The notes beneath the pieces are model-generated. The model saw nothing but the letters and a program-made list of their open reading frames with translations, was not told the origin of the DNA and did not search any database. From HT1-32 sp040219025 (GTDB taxonomy: Bacteria > Pseudomonadota > Alphaproteobacteria > Rhodospirillales > HT1-32), in NCBI GenBank assembly GCA_040219025.1, contig JAVJTE010000025.1:100856-164855 (forward strand): a stretch of 64,000 nucleotides of DNA. Direction: 5' to 3'. This document shows positions 53,021 to 62,087 of the stretch, in pieces (the stretch's first letter is position 1; every line of letters starts with the position of its first letter). The translations under genes were made by a program, and so were the position numbers.

Positions 53021-54363
53021 CCTCTGCGTCCCCTGAGCTTCGACTTCTTGATGAGCCCCTCATACTGATGCGCCAGCAGATGTGACTGAATCTGGGCAAC
53101 AGTATCCATTGTCACCGTGACGACGATCAGCAGCGAGGTGCCGCCGAAATAGAACGGAACATTGAACCGTGAAATCAGGATTTCAGGCAGAATGCAGATC
53201 AGCGCCAGATAGGCCGCACCGATAACCGTCAGCCGCGTCAGCACGTAATCGATGTAATCTGCCGTATTCTTTCCGGGACGGATACCCGGCACAAAACCAC
53301 CATGTTTTTTCAGGTTATCCGCCGTATCCGCCGGGTTAAACACCACGGCAGTGTAGAAGAAGGCAAAGAACACGATCATCCCGATATACATCGCTATATA
53401 GACCGGCTGTCCCGGCGCGACATAGGCCGTGATTGCCGTCATCCAGCTGCTGCCACCACCGGAGGCCGCAAACTGTGCCACTGTCAGCGGCAACAACAGC
53501 AGGGAGCTGGCAAAGATCGGCGGGATAACGCCGGCCGTGTTCAGCTTCAGCGGCAGGTGAGAATTCTCGCCACCGAACATCTTGTTGCCGACCTGGCGCT
53601 TCGGATACTGAATGATGATCCGCCGCTGGGCACGTTCCACGAAGACGATCATCGCAATGATGGCAACCGTCATGAACAGCAGGAAGATGATGAACAGCGT
53701 CGACAGGGCCCCTGTACGGCCCAGTTCAAGGGTGCTGACCAGTGCCGTCGGCAGTTCCGCAACAATGCCTGCGAAGATGATCAGGGAGATACCGTTACCA
53801 ACGCCGCGGGCCGTCACCTGCTCGCCCAGCCACATCAGGAATACCGTCCCGCCAACCAGCGTGATGACACCCTGTGCCCGGAAGAACAGGCCCGGATCAG
53901 CAACCGCCGGACCAATGGAGCCGGTCATGCCCTCAAGGCCGACCGTGATTCCATAGGCCTGGAAGGTTGCAATCAGCACCGTCAGATAACGGGTGTACTG
54001 ATTCATCCGCTTGCGGCCCTGCTCGCCCTCTTTCTTCATCTGCTCGATGGTCGGCGAAACCGTCGCCATCAGCTGCATGATAATGGAGGCCGAAATATAC
54101 GGCATGATATTCAGGGCAAAAATCGACATCCGTCCCAGGGCACCGCCCGAGAACATATTGAGCATATCGATAATGCCGCCACTCTGCTGCTGGAAGAAGT
54201 CAGCCAGAATTGCGGCGTCTACTCCCGGCAGCGGGATGAACGTGCCCATGCGATAGACAATCAGCGCACCCAGTGTGAACCAGATGCGCTTCTTGAGTTC
54301 CGTCGCCTTGGAAAATGCCCCAAGATTGACGTTCGATGCGAATTGCTCGGCGGCTGACGCCAT
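53017..54363 (-). CDS. secY: Preprotein translocase subunit SecY
   Basis: This 448-residue inner-membrane protein forms the protein-conducting channel with SecE and SecG. Ten membrane helices are apparent, with MGTFIPLPGVDAAILA near the start, GNGISLIIFAGIVAELPTAL (quoted in part) and the cytoplasmic loop RRIIIQYPKRQ that contacts SecA or the ribosome. It starts 24 bases after rplO and overlaps adk. Confidence 0.98.
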   Translation of the reverse strand: MASAAEQFASNVNLGAFSKATELKKRIWFTLGALIVYRMGTFIPLPGVDAAILADFFQQQSGGIIDMLNMFSGGALGRMSIFALNIMPYISASIIMQLMATVSPTIEQMKKEGEQGRKRMNQYTRYLTVLIATFQAYGITVGLEGMTGSIGPAVADPGLFFRAQGVITLVGGTVFLMWLGEQVTARGVGNGISLIIFAGIVAELPTALVSTLELGRTGALSTLFIIFLLFMTVAIIAMIVFVERAQRRIIIQYPKRQVGNKMFGGENSHLPLKLNTAGVIPPIFASSLLLLPLTVAQFAASGGGSSWMTAITAYVAPGQPVYIAMYIGMIVFFAFFYTAVVFNPADTADNLKKHGGFVPGIRPGKNTADYIDYVLTRLTVIGAAYLALICILPEILISRFNVPFYFGGTSLLIVVTVTMDTVAQIQSHLLAHQYEGLIKKSKLRGRRG

Positions 54364-54387
54364 TCGATATGCTCCGATCTGCGACCT

Positions 54388-54879
54388 TTATCCGGCGCTT
54401 TTGGCGTCGTCGGTTACCTTCGGCGCGAGAATCGTCACCGAACCTCCCGCCTTCTCAACAGAAGAAATTGCCGATTTTGTGGCATGGCTGACACGAAGTT
54501 CTACCTTCGCCTTCAGTTCTCCGTTCCCCAGCACGCGGACACCATCCAGCGAACGACGGATAATCCCGGCATCCGAAAGAGCTTCCGCCGTCACCGGCTT
54601 CGCCGCATCAAGTTTGCCTTCGTCGATGGCCTTCTGCAGGCGGCCCAGATTCACTTCTGCAAACTTGTTGCGGAAGATGTTGTTGAACCCGCGTTTCGGC
54701 AGGCGCCGGTAGATCGGCATCTGGCCACCTTCAAAGCCCTTGATGGCAACGCCGGAGCGCGCCTTCTGGCCCTTGTGGCCTTTACCGGAGGTCTTGCCTG
54801 TACCGGAACCGATACCGCGACCAATGCGCTTGCGGTCCTTGCGGGCACCTGGATTGTCTCTGAGTTCGTTAAGCTTCAT
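54388..54879 (-). CDS. rplO: 50S ribosomal protein L15
   Basis: This 163-residue protein has the basic, Gly-rich N-terminal extension (RKDRKRIGRGIGSGTGKTSGKGHKGQKAR, quoted in part: RIGRGIGSGTGKTSGKG) that threads into 23S rRNA, and a globular C-terminal half with MPIYRRLPKRGFNN. It follows rpmD by 31 bases. Confidence 0.98.
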   Translation of the reverse strand: MKLNELRDNPGARKDRKRIGRGIGSGTGKTSGKGHKGQKARSGVAIKGFEGGQMPIYRRLPKRGFNNIFRNKFAEVNLGRLQKAIDEGKLDAAKPVTAEALSDAGIIRRSLDGVRVLGNGELKAKVELRVSHATKSAISSVEKAGGSVTILAPKVTDDAKSAG

Positions 54880-54910
54880 GGCTTTCTTCCTTTTGTTCGC
54901 GAGAACCGGA

Positions 54911-55105
54911 TCAACCGGCGTCTACGACGCGAACGAGATGGCTCACCTTGTCGATCATGCCGCGTACCGAAGGACTGTCTTCCAGAACGCGGGTGCGGTG
55001 CAACTTGTTCAGACCAAGTCCGACCAGCGTCGCACGCTGGTCTTTCGGGCGTCCGATCGGGCTTCCGGTCTGTGTCACCGTGATGGTTTTTTTCTTAGCA
55101 GCCAT
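54911..55105 (-). CDS. rpmD: 50S ribosomal protein L30
   Basis: This 64-residue protein reads AKKKTITVTQTGSPIGRP at its start and has the family segment LVGLGLNKLHRTRVLED. The ATG at 55105 gives normal length; the open frame beyond it belongs to rpsE on another frame. It lies four bases after rpsE. Confidence 0.97.
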   Translation of the reverse strand: MAAKKKTITVTQTGSPIGRPKDQRATLVGLGLNKLHRTRVLEDSPSVRGMIDKVSHLVRVVDAG

Positions 55106-55109
55106 CAGA

Positions 55110-55697
55110 TTACTCCTTCTCGACCGAAACGGCATCAGCGGATCCGTCACGGCGTGACACGATCTCACCGACCTTCTTGCCGCGGCGCGATGCAATCGAA
55201 CGCGGGCTCTGCAGCCGCTTCAGTGCATCGAATGTTGCCTTGATCATGTTATGCGGGTTGGTCGTACCGAGCGACTTCGCGACGATATCCTGGATCCCCA
55301 GGGTCTCGAACACGGCGCGCATCGGACCACCGGCAATGATACCGGTACCCGGAGGGGCCGACCGCAGGATGACCCGACCGGCACCGAAATGCCCCGTCAC
55401 GTCATGATGCAATGTACGGCCTTCGCGCAGCGGAACACGAACCAGGTCGCGTTTCGCGGCTTCCGTACCCTTGCGGATTGCTTCCGGCACTTCACGGGCC
55501 TTGCCCGATCCGACGCCGACACGGCCCTTCTGGTCACCGACAACGACAATCGCGGCAAAAGCGAAACGGCGTCCGCCCTTCACCACCTTGGCGACACGGT
55601 TGATATGGACCAGTTTGTCGACGAATTCCGACTCTTCGCGGGGCTGGTTTCCACCGCGCTCGCGGCGGCCTTCGGAAGCCTTTGGATTGCGTGCCAT
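55110..55697 (-). CDS. rpsE: 30S ribosomal protein S5
   Basis: This 195-residue protein helps set decoding accuracy and mRNA unwinding. The RNA-binding domain holds KLVHINRVAKVVKGGRRF, and the second domain has RSAPPGTGIIAGGPMRAVFE. The first 25 residues (KASEGRRERGGNQPREE) are an extra charged segment common in alphaproteobacteria. It follows rplR by seven bases. Confidence 0.98.
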   Translation of the reverse strand: MARNPKASEGRRERGGNQPREESEFVDKLVHINRVAKVVKGGRRFAFAAIVVVGDQKGRVGVGSGKAREVPEAIRKGTEAAKRDLVRVPLREGRTLHHDVTGHFGAGRVILRSAPPGTGIIAGGPMRAVFETLGIQDIVAKSLGTTNPHNMIKATFDALKRLQSPRSIASRRGKKVGEIVSRRDGSADAVSVEKE

Positions 55698-55704
55698 ATC
55701 TACC

Positions 55705-56070
55705 TCAGAATTTCAGGCCGGCTTCACGCGCGGCATCCGCCAGCGCCTGAATACGACCATGATAAATGTAACCGCCGCGATCAAAGATCACGGTCTCGAC
55801 GCCGGCTGCCTTGGCACGCTCTGCAATGAGCTTGCCGACTTCCGCCGCCGCTTCCTTGTTGCTGGAAGACGAGAACTTGCCCCGCATATCCTTCTCGATG
55901 GACGAGGCAGAAGCGACTGTGTTGCCACTCGTATCGTCGATCAGCTGAGCATAGATATACTTGTTCGAACGGAAGACCGAAAGACGGACACGATCACCGG
56001 CTTTGGCCTGAAGTTTCCGGCGGGTACGTTCGCGACGACGCAGGAAAAGCTGTCTGGGTGTATTTCTCAT
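55705..56070 (-). CDS. rplR: 50S ribosomal protein L18
   Basis: This 121-residue protein binds 5S rRNA together with L5. Typical segments are RLSVFRSNKYIYAQLIDD and VIFDRGGYIYHGRIQALADAAREAGL (quoted in part: FDRGGYIYHGRIQALAD). It lies nine bases after rplF. Confidence 0.98.
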   Translation of the reverse strand: MRNTPRQLFLRRRERTRRKLQAKAGDRVRLSVFRSNKYIYAQLIDDTSGNTVASASSIEKDMRGKFSSSSNKEAAAEVGKLIAERAKAAGVETVIFDRGGYIYHGRIQALADAAREAGLKF

Positions 56071-56079
56071 TTCGGCGTC

Positions 56080-56613
56080 CTACTTCTTCTTGCCTTCTTT
56101 ACGGATGATGAACTCGTCAGCATAGCGAACACCCTTGCCCTTGTAAGGCTCGGGCGGACGGTAGCCGCGAATTTCAGCCGCAACCTGGCCGACACGTTGC
56201 TTGTCGGCGCCGGAAATGGAAATGGATGTCGGCTTTTCACAAGTCATCGTGATCCCTTCGGGGATCGGATAGATGACGTCGTGACTGAAACCGAGCTGCA
56301 ACTGCAGGTTCTTGCCCTGCAACGCGGCACGATAACCGACACCGGTGATTTCAAGGTTCTTGGTGTAGCCTTCGCTGACACCAATCACCGCGCTTTCGAC
56401 GAGCGTGCGCATCGTGCCCCACATCGACCGCGCGCGCTTCGAATTATCGCGCGGCGTGACGTAGACCATGTTGTCTTCAATGCGGCCATCGACCTCTTCG
56501 ACCAGCTTGACGGTGAGTTCACCAAGCTTCCCCTTCGCCGCGAGCACGTCACCAGCCAGATTGACTGTGACACCGCTCGGAATCGGAACCGGGTTCTTAC
56601 CAATACGTGACAT
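56080..56613 (-). CDS. rplF: 50S ribosomal protein L6
   Basis: This 177-residue protein lies near the factor-binding site. It begins MSRIGKNPVPIPSGVTV and ends with the signature PEPYKGKGVRYADEFIIRKEGKKK (quoted in part: PYKGKGVRYADE). Both L6 folds are complete. It follows rpsH by 11 bases. Confidence 0.98.
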   Translation of the reverse strand: MSRIGKNPVPIPSGVTVNLAGDVLAAKGKLGELTVKLVEEVDGRIEDNMVYVTPRDNSKRARSMWGTMRTLVESAVIGVSEGYTKNLEITGVGYRAALQGKNLQLQLGFSHDVIYPIPEGITMTCEKPTSISISGADKQRVGQVAAEIRGYRPPEPYKGKGVRYADEFIIRKEGKKK

Positions 56614-56624
56614 TCAAACCCCCG

Positions 56625-57023
56625 TCAGAATACGCGACAAAGGACTTCGCCACCAACATGGTGGTCGCGGGCTTCGGCATCGGACATCACGCCTTTCGGG
56701 GTCGAAAGGATCGAGATACCGAGACCGTTATAGACCCGCGGCAGGTCCTTGATCTTGGAATAAACACGACGGCCAGGCGTCGATACACGGCTGATCTCCT
56801 GAATGACCGGCGAGCCGTCATGATATTTCAGGTCGATCTTCATCTCGGTGATACCCTTGCGGATTTCAACCGAGCTGTAGCCACGAATGAAGCCTTCACG
56901 CTGAAGCACGTCGCACACATTGGCGCGCAGCTTCGACGCAGGCGAATTAACACTCGACTTGCCGGCTCTCTGGCCATTGCGGATGCGGGTCAGCAAATCG
57001 GCGAGCGGATCTGTCATAGACAT
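56625..57023 (-). CDS. rpsH: 30S ribosomal protein S8
   Basis: This 132-residue protein binds helix 21 of 16S rRNA and, in E. coli, represses the spc operon. It has DPLADLLTRIRNGQRAGK, VSTPGRRVYSKIKDLPRV and ISILSTPKGVMSDAEAR. It follows rpsN by 13 bases. Confidence 0.98.
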   Translation of the reverse strand: MSMTDPLADLLTRIRNGQRAGKSSVNSPASKLRANVCDVLQREGFIRGYSSVEIRKGITEMKIDLKYHDGSPVIQEISRVSTPGRRVYSKIKDLPRVYNGLGISILSTPKGVMSDAEARDHHVGGEVLCRVF

Positions 57024-57036
57024 CGCTTGCTACTCC

Positions 57037-57342
57037 TTACCAGCTCGACTTGACCATGCCGGGAATCTGGCCATCCGAGGCCAGATCCCGCAGCTTGATA
57101 CGACAGAGCTTGAATTTCCGATAATTGCCACGCGGACGACCGGTCAGCTCGCAGCGCAGGCGCTGGCGAGTCGGTGACGCGTTACGTGGCAACTGAGCCA
57201 GCTTCACAGCAGCTTCGAACCGGGCTTCCGGGTTGGAGTCCTTGCTGTAGATAAGCTCTTTCAATGCTTTACGCTTAGAAGCGAACTGATCCGCAAGCTT
57301 CTCACGACGCTTGCCACGCTGGACCATGCTTTTCTTTGCCAT
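57037..57342 (-). CDS. rpsN: 30S ribosomal protein S14 (zinc-free)
   Basis: This 101-residue form lacks the CxxC zinc pairs of the short S14 and has the long N-terminal part (KKSMVQRGKRREKLADQF). The C-terminal signature is RQRLRCELTGRPRGNYRKF. It follows rplE by 17 bases. Confidence 0.98.
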   Translation of the reverse strand: MAKKSMVQRGKRREKLADQFASKRKALKELIYSKDSNPEARFEAAVKLAQLPRNASPTRQRLRCELTGRPRGNYRKFKLCRIKLRDLASDGQIPGMVKSSW

Positions 57343-57359
57343 AGCAGTATTCTCCCGCC

Positions 57360-57905
57360 TCAGCTGACGAACGGGAAATCGAATTTCTTGAGGAGCGAGC
57401 GCGCCTCATCATCCGACTTCGCCGATGTTACAATAATGATGTCCATGCCCCGGATCTTGTCGACCTGGTCATAGTTGATTTCCGGGAACACGATCTGTTC
57501 CTTGAGACCCATCGCGAAATTACCCCGACCGTCGAACGTCTTCGGCGACAGTCCGCGGAAGTCACGGACGCGCGGCAGAGCGATATTCACCAGACGGTCA
57601 AGAAATTCATACATCCGTTCCTTGCGCAGTGTGGTCTTGCAACCGATCACCATGCCTTCGCGGATCTTGAAGGTCGCAACCGACTTCTTCGCGCGGGTCA
57701 CAATCGGCTTCTGGCCGGTGATCGCGGTCATGTCCCGGACAGCACCTTCGATTTTCTTCTTGTCGGCAGACGCTTCGCCAACACCCATGTTCACGACGAT
57801 CTTTTCGATCCGCGGCACGGCCATCGGGTTAGTGTACTTGAACTCTTCGAGCATAGCCGGATGAATCACCGACTTGTAATGCTCCTGCAGGCGTGAAGCA
57901 GCCAT
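57360..57905 (-). CDS. rplE: 50S ribosomal protein L5
   Basis: This 181-residue protein binds 5S rRNA and contacts the P-site tRNA. It has MAVPRIEKIVVNMGVGEA, VTRAKKSVATFKIREGM and the C-terminal GMDIIIVTSAKSDDEARSLL. The ATG at 57905 gives normal length; an in-frame start seven codons upstream is not needed. The gap to rplX is 17 bases. Confidence 0.98.
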   Translation of the reverse strand: MAASRLQEHYKSVIHPAMLEEFKYTNPMAVPRIEKIVVNMGVGEASADKKKIEGAVRDMTAITGQKPIVTRAKKSVATFKIREGMVIGCKTTLRKERMYEFLDRLVNIALPRVRDFRGLSPKTFDGRGNFAMGLKEQIVFPEINYDQVDKIRGMDIIIVTSAKSDDEARSLLKKFDFPFVS

Positions 57906-57922
57906 ATTACCAGCTCCCCCGA

Positions 57923-58240
57923 TCAAACATCGATGACTTCGCCGGAGCGCTTTGCAACGCGTACTTTCCGGCCGTCATCGAGAGTTTTGAAACCAACGCG
58001 GGTCGGCTGATCCGTCTTCGGATCAACATGCGCGACGTTCGATACGTGAATCGCCGCTTCCCGCTCCTGAATACCGCCAGGGTTTGTCTGACTGGCACGC
58101 TGGTGACGCTTGATCATATTGACCCCGCTGACCACAACACGGTCAGAGTCGGTGACAACACGAAGAACCTCACCACGCTTGCCGGCATCCTTACCGGACA
58201 GCACGACGACCTTGTCGCCCTTGCGAATACGAGCAGCCAT
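57923..58240 (-). CDS. rplX: 50S ribosomal protein L24
   Basis: This 105-residue protein starts large-subunit assembly. The KOW motif is seen in IRKGDKVVVLSGKDAGKRGEV, followed by VVSGVNMIKRHQRAS. Its ATG overlaps the rplN stop by one base. Confidence 0.98.
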   Translation of the reverse strand: MAARIRKGDKVVVLSGKDAGKRGEVLRVVTDSDRVVVSGVNMIKRHQRASQTNPGGIQEREAAIHVSNVAHVDPKTDQPTRVGFKTLDDGRKVRVAKRSGEVIDV

Positions 58241-58608
58241 CAGAGCACCTCCGGCGCCAGCGAAATGATTTTCATATACCGCTTCGCACGCAACTCACGT
58301 GTAACCGGGCCGAAAATACGGGTCCCGATCGGCTCGCCCTGCTTGTTGATAAGCACGGCGGCGTTGCTGTCGAAACGAATGGCAGAACCATCCGGGCGGC
58401 GGATTTCCTTGGCGGTCCGAACGATGACAGCGCGATGCACGTCACCTTTCTTAACACGACCGCGCGGAATGGCGTCCTTGACGGAGACGACAATCACGTC
58501 GCCCACGCCGGCAAACTTCCGCTTCGACCCGCCCAGAACCTTGATGCACTGAACGCGGCGAGCGCCTGAATTGTCTGCAACATCCAGATTGCTTTGCATC
58601 TGAATCAT
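58240..58608 (-). CDS. rplN: 50S ribosomal protein L14
   Basis: This 122-residue protein forms an intersubunit bridge with 16S rRNA. It begins MIQMQSNLDVADNSGARRV and has the signature IRPDGSAIRFDSNAAVLIN-like segment (RRPDGSAIRFDSNAAVLIN). It follows rpsQ after a 62-base gap, the widest in this part of the cluster, and overlaps rplX by one base. Confidence 0.98.
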   Translation of the reverse strand: MIQMQSNLDVADNSGARRVQCIKVLGGSKRKFAGVGDVIVVSVKDAIPRGRVKKGDVHRAVIVRTAKEIRRPDGSAIRFDSNAAVLINKQGEPIGTRIFGPVTRELRAKRYMKIISLAPEVL

Positions 58609-58670
58609 GGCAGTGACCTTTCCCTAGTATCGCAACCGGGTATCCGGAGCGATGTCGTTACGTCTAGCGC

Positions 58671-58907
58671 TTAATCCTGATCTGCGATGATTTCCCATCG
58701 CTTCGTCTTTGAGTGGGGACGGCATTCACGGATGCGAACGGTCTCCCCAACCTGGATAGCGTTGGCCTCATCATGCGCCCGATATCTTTTCGAGCGCCGG
58801 ATGAACTTCTTGTACAGCGGATGCATGATCCGCCGTTCAACCTTTACAGTGACGGTTTTGTCGCCTTTGTCGCTGACAACCACACCCTGCAGAATTCTTT
58901 TCGGCAT
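58671..58907 (-). CDS. rpsQ: 30S ribosomal protein S17
   Basis: This 78-residue OB-fold protein binds the 5' domain of 16S rRNA. Typical segments are LQGVVVSDKGDKTVTVKVER and GETVRIRECRPHSKTKRWEI. It follows rpmC by ten bases. Confidence 0.98.
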   Translation of the reverse strand: MPKRILQGVVVSDKGDKTVTVKVERRIMHPLYKKFIRRSKRYRAHDEANAIQVGETVRIRECRPHSKTKRWEIIADQD

Positions 58908-58917
58908 TTCTGTTACC

Positions 58918-59115
58918 TCAGGAAGCGCTACGGGCGCGTTGACCCATAATCGTTTTCACGCGCGCAATATCACGACGCACCTGCGTCACGCGCGCTGTGT
59001 TTTCAAGCTGGCCGCTGGCTCTCTGAAAACGGAGGTTGAATGCCTCTTTCTTCAGGCTCAGCAGCTGATCCTTGAGCTCGTCGTCAGATTTCTGACGGAT
59101 ATCTTCGGCTTTCAT
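58918..59115 (-). CDS. rpmC: 50S ribosomal protein L29
   Basis: This 65-residue two-helix protein lies near the tunnel exit, close to the signal recognition particle site. It contains LKKEAFNLRFQRASGQLENTA and RRDIARVKTI. The ATG at 59115 gives normal length; a longer frame lies within rplP. Confidence 0.98.
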   Translation of the reverse strand: MKAEDIRQKSDDELKDQLLSLKKEAFNLRFQRASGQLENTARVTQVRRDIARVKTIMGQRARSAS

Positions 59116-59119
59116 CACG

Positions 59120-59539
59120 TTATCCCATCTCACCAACACGGGCGACCATCTTGGTCTGCAGCGGAAGCTTCGCAGCAGCGAGCTCGAAGGCCCGCTTGGC
59201 GATGTCATAGCTGACGCCATCAACTTCAAACATGATCCGGCCCGGCTTGACTTTTGCGGCCCAGAACTCAACCGACCCCTTGCCTTTACCCTGACGGACT
59301 TCGGCAGGTTTGGCGGTTACCGGCACATCCGGGAAAATCCGGATCCACACACGCCCCTGGCGCTTCATGTGCCGGGTGATCGCGCGACGTGCAGCTTCAA
59401 TCTGGCGCGCGGTAACACGTTCCGGCGTCATTGCCTTGAGGCCAAACGCGCCAAAGTTAAGGGCTGTACCGCCCTTCGCGAGACCGTGGATACGACCTTT
59501 GAAGGCCTTCCGGTACTTTGTTCTCTTTGGTTGCATCAT
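59120..59539 (-). CDS. rplP: 50S ribosomal protein L16
   Basis: This 139-residue protein organises the A-site tRNA elbow region. It starts MMQPKRTKYRKAFKGR; the family norm is MLxPKR, so residue 2 is slightly unusual. KGKGSVEFWAAKVKPGRIMFE is the conserved middle. It lies four bases before rpmC. Confidence 0.98.
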   Translation of the reverse strand: MMQPKRTKYRKAFKGRIHGLAKGGTALNFGAFGLKAMTPERVTARQIEAARRAITRHMKRQGRVWIRIFPDVPVTAKPAEVRQGKGKGSVEFWAAKVKPGRIMFEVDGVSYDIAKRAFELAAAKLPLQTKMVARVGEMG

Positions 59540-59570
59540 GGTGCAATCGTCCTCTTAAGTATGCCTGGCC

Positions 59571-60248
59571 TTAGCGGGCCGGCTGCTGGTCCTGAAGCAA
59601 CTTGTCCATCGCCATCGGATCGTGGGCAAGAATCTCACCCTTGAAGATCCAACATTTGATGCCGCAAGCGCCGTAGGTTGTCTGCGCGGTCGCAACGCCG
59701 TAATCAACGTGAGCGCGAAGTGTGTGCAGCGGCACCCGACCTTCACGATACCATTCAGTACGGGCGATTTCGGCACCACCAAGACGGCCGGCAGCATTGA
59801 TCCGGATGCCCTCTGCGCCAAGGCGCATGGCCGACTGAACCGAACGCTTCATGGCGCGACGGAAAGCAACACGACGCTCAAGCTGCTGGGCAATGTTTTC
59901 AGCAACCAGCTGGGCATCGATCTCCGGCTTGCGGATTTCAACGATATTCAGATGTACCTCGGTTCCCGTCATCTTTGACAGATCCTGGCGCAGCTTCTCG
60001 ATATCGGTTCCCTTGCGGCCGATGATGACACCCGGACGCGCCGTGTGGATGGTCACCCGTGCTTTTTTCGCCGGACGTTCGATGACGACCTTGGCAACAC
60101 CGGCACCGACAAGGCGCTTCTTCAGATATTCGCGCAGCGCCAGGTCTTCGTGCAGAAGACCGGCATAGCCGTCATCGGCATACCAGCGGGAGTCCCACGT
60201 GCGGTTGATGCCCAGGCGAAAACCGACTGGATTGACTTTCTGACCCAT
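59571..60248 (-). CDS. rpsC: 30S ribosomal protein S3
   Basis: This 225-residue protein surrounds the mRNA entry channel. The KH domain has ARPGVIIGRKGTDIEKLRQDL and the C-terminal part GAEGIRINAAGRLGGAEIAR. Its ATG overlaps the rplV stop by one base. Confidence 0.98.
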   Translation of the reverse strand: MGQKVNPVGFRLGINRTWDSRWYADDGYAGLLHEDLALREYLKKRLVGAGVAKVVIERPAKKARVTIHTARPGVIIGRKGTDIEKLRQDLSKMTGTEVHLNIVEIRKPEIDAQLVAENIAQQLERRVAFRRAMKRSVQSAMRLGAEGIRINAAGRLGGAEIARTEWYREGRVPLHTLRAHVDYGVATAQTTYGACGIKCWIFKGEILAHDPMAMDKLLQDQQPAR

Positions 60249-60628
60249 CAGGCGATCTCCTCGCGTTCGCGCACAACAATCGTCAGGTTGCTGAACGGTT
60301 TCAAAATCTTGCCTGTACGGCCACGGGCACGGGCGCGCCAGCGCTTCATCACAATGCCCTTGCCGACGCTGGCTTCTGCAACAACCAGATTGTCGATATC
60401 AAGCTGGTGATTGTTTTCCGCGTTGGCGATGGCCGATTGCAGACATTTATGCACATCACGTGCAATCCGCTTCTTCGAGAAATACAGGTCGTTCAGCGCA
60501 CGTTCTGCGCCAAGACCCCTGATCGACTCTGCGACAACGTTCAGCTTCTGCGGTGAGATGCGGATATTCCGCACGATCGCCTTGGCTTCCGTGTCGGACA
60601 GACGACGCTCTGATGCCGGCTTGCCCAT
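60248..60628 (-). CDS. rplV: 50S ribosomal protein L22
   Basis: This 126-residue protein lines the exit tunnel with its long hairpin (about residues 80-105, KRWRARARGRTGKILKPFSN). The N-terminal helix region has RISPQKLNVVAESIRGL. It follows rpsS by two bases. Confidence 0.98.
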   Translation of the reverse strand: MGKPASERRLSDTEAKAIVRNIRISPQKLNVVAESIRGLGAERALNDLYFSKKRIARDVHKCLQSAIANAENNHQLDIDNLVVAEASVGKGIVMKRWRARARGRTGKILKPFSNLTIVVREREEIA

Positions 60629-60630
60629 AA

Positions 60631-60909
60631 TTACTTCCTCTTCGCTTTCTTGTCCGCCGTGTGACCGTAGTAGGTCCGGGACGGAGAAAACTCACCGAAC
60701 TTATGTCCAATCATATCTTCGGTTACCATAACCGGGATATGCTTGTGACCGTTGTACACGCCGAACGTCAAACCGACGAACTGCGGCAGGATCGTGGACC
60801 GGCGGGACCAGATTTTGATGACCTGATTGCGACCGGACGCACGCCCGGCTTCCGCCTTCTTCAAGAGGTATCCGTCTACAAACGGACCTTTCCAGACCGA
60901 ACGAGCCAT
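60631..60909 (-). CDS. rpsS: 30S ribosomal protein S19
   Basis: This 92-residue protein binds 16S rRNA in the head near S13. It begins MARSVWKGPFVDGYLLKKAE and has IPVMVTEDMIGHKFGEFSPSRTY (quoted in part: HKFGEFSPSRTYYGH). The ATG at 60909 is the usual start; one three codons upstream is possible. Confidence 0.98.
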   Translation of the reverse strand: MARSVWKGPFVDGYLLKKAEAGRASGRNQVIKIWSRRSTILPQFVGLTFGVYNGHKHIPVMVTEDMIGHKFGEFSPSRTYYGHTADKKAKRK

Positions 60910-60924
60910 ATTCGTCAAACTCCC

Positions 60925-61761
60925 TTAGCGCGATTTCCGCTGATGGCGGCTGCGCATGATGTACTTGTCGGTGGCCTTGTTGGAGCGCGTACGCTTGCCC
61001 TTCGTGGGCTTGCCCCAGGGGGTCACCGGATGACGGCCGCCGGAGGTACGGCCTTCGCCGCCACCATGCGGGTGATCGATCGGGTTCATGGCAACACCAC
61101 GAACCGCCGGGCGTTTGCCAAGCCAGCGATTACGGCCGGCCTTGCCCAGATTGATATTCTGATTGTCGGCGTTTGAAACCGCACCGACCGTTGCCCGGCA
61201 TTCGCCAAGCACCAGCCGCAGCTCACCGCTCGACAGACGCAGCTGCGCATAACCGGCATCCTTACCGACCAGCTGGCCGTAGGTGCCGGCAGAACGTGCG
61301 ATCTGCGCGCCCTTGCCAACCTTCATCTCGATATTGTGGATGATGGTACCGACAGGGATGTTCTTCAACGGCAGGCAGTTGCCCGGCTTGATGTCGGCCC
61401 GGTCATCACTGACCACGACATCGCCCGCTTTCAGGCGCTGCGGTGCAATGATATAGGCGACTTCGCCATCTTCATATTTCAGCAGCGCGATGAAGGCCGT
61501 GCGGTTCGGATCATATTCGATCCGCTCAACCGTTGCCGACATGCCGGTCTTGTTACGCTTGAAGTCGATGACCCGGTACCGGCGCTTGTGGCCGCCACCG
61601 CGACGACGCGCGGTAATACGACCGGTATTGTTCCGGCCACCCTTCTTCGTCAGGCCCGTCGTCAGCGACTTTTCAGGTCCGCCTTTGTAAAGCTCGGACT
61701 TGTCGACCAGCACCAGGGTGCGGCGACCGGGCGTGGTCGGATTGAATTGCTTGAGAGCCAT
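60925..61761 (-). CDS. rplB: 50S ribosomal protein L2
   Basis: This 278-residue protein is needed for subunit joining and peptidyl transfer. RNA-binding and bridge segments are seen, with RGVAMNPIDHPHGGGEGRTSGG (quoted in part: MNPIDHPHGGGEG), which holds the conserved His near the active centre. It follows rplW by two bases. Confidence 0.98.
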   Translation of the reverse strand: MALKQFNPTTPGRRTLVLVDKSELYKGGPEKSLTTGLTKKGGRNNTGRITARRRGGGHKRRYRVIDFKRNKTGMSATVERIEYDPNRTAFIALLKYEDGEVAYIIAPQRLKAGDVVVSDDRADIKPGNCLPLKNIPVGTIIHNIEMKVGKGAQIARSAGTYGQLVGKDAGYAQLRLSSGELRLVLGECRATVGAVSNADNQNINLGKAGRNRWLGKRPAVRGVAMNPIDHPHGGGEGRTSGGRHPVTPWGKPTKGKRTRSNKATDKYIMRSRHQRKSR

Positions 61762-61763
61762 GA

Positions 61764-62087
61764 TCAGATCCCCGTGGTCACGTCGATGTTGCTGCCCTCG
61801 GCCAGCGTTACCATCGCTTTTTTACGGTCGACACGTCGGCCCAACTGCTGACGGAACCGCTTGGTTTTGCCCTTGAGGACGCTCGTATTCACCGCGGTCA
61901 CCTTTACCGAGAAAAGGTTCTCGATCGCGGCCTTGATTTCCGGCTTCGATGCATTCAGCGGCACTTCAAAGAAGACCTGACCATGCTCGGACGCATTGGT
62001 CGACTTTTCCGTGATGATCGGATGACGAACGATGTCGTACATCCGTTCCTGCGACGGCATCGCCGGTTTGCGAATTTTTGCGCTCAT
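61764..62087 (-). CDS. rplW: 50S ribosomal protein L23
   Basis: This 107-residue protein is the docking site for trigger factor and SRP at the tunnel exit. It has YDIVRHPIITEKST and FEVPLNASKPEIKAAIE. Its start overlaps the rplD stop by four bases. Confidence 0.97.
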   Translation of the reverse strand: MSAKIRKPAMPSQERMYDIVRHPIITEKSTNASEHGQVFFEVPLNASKPEIKAAIENLFSVKVTAVNTSVLKGKTKRFRQQLGRRVDRKKAMVTLAEGSNIDVTTGI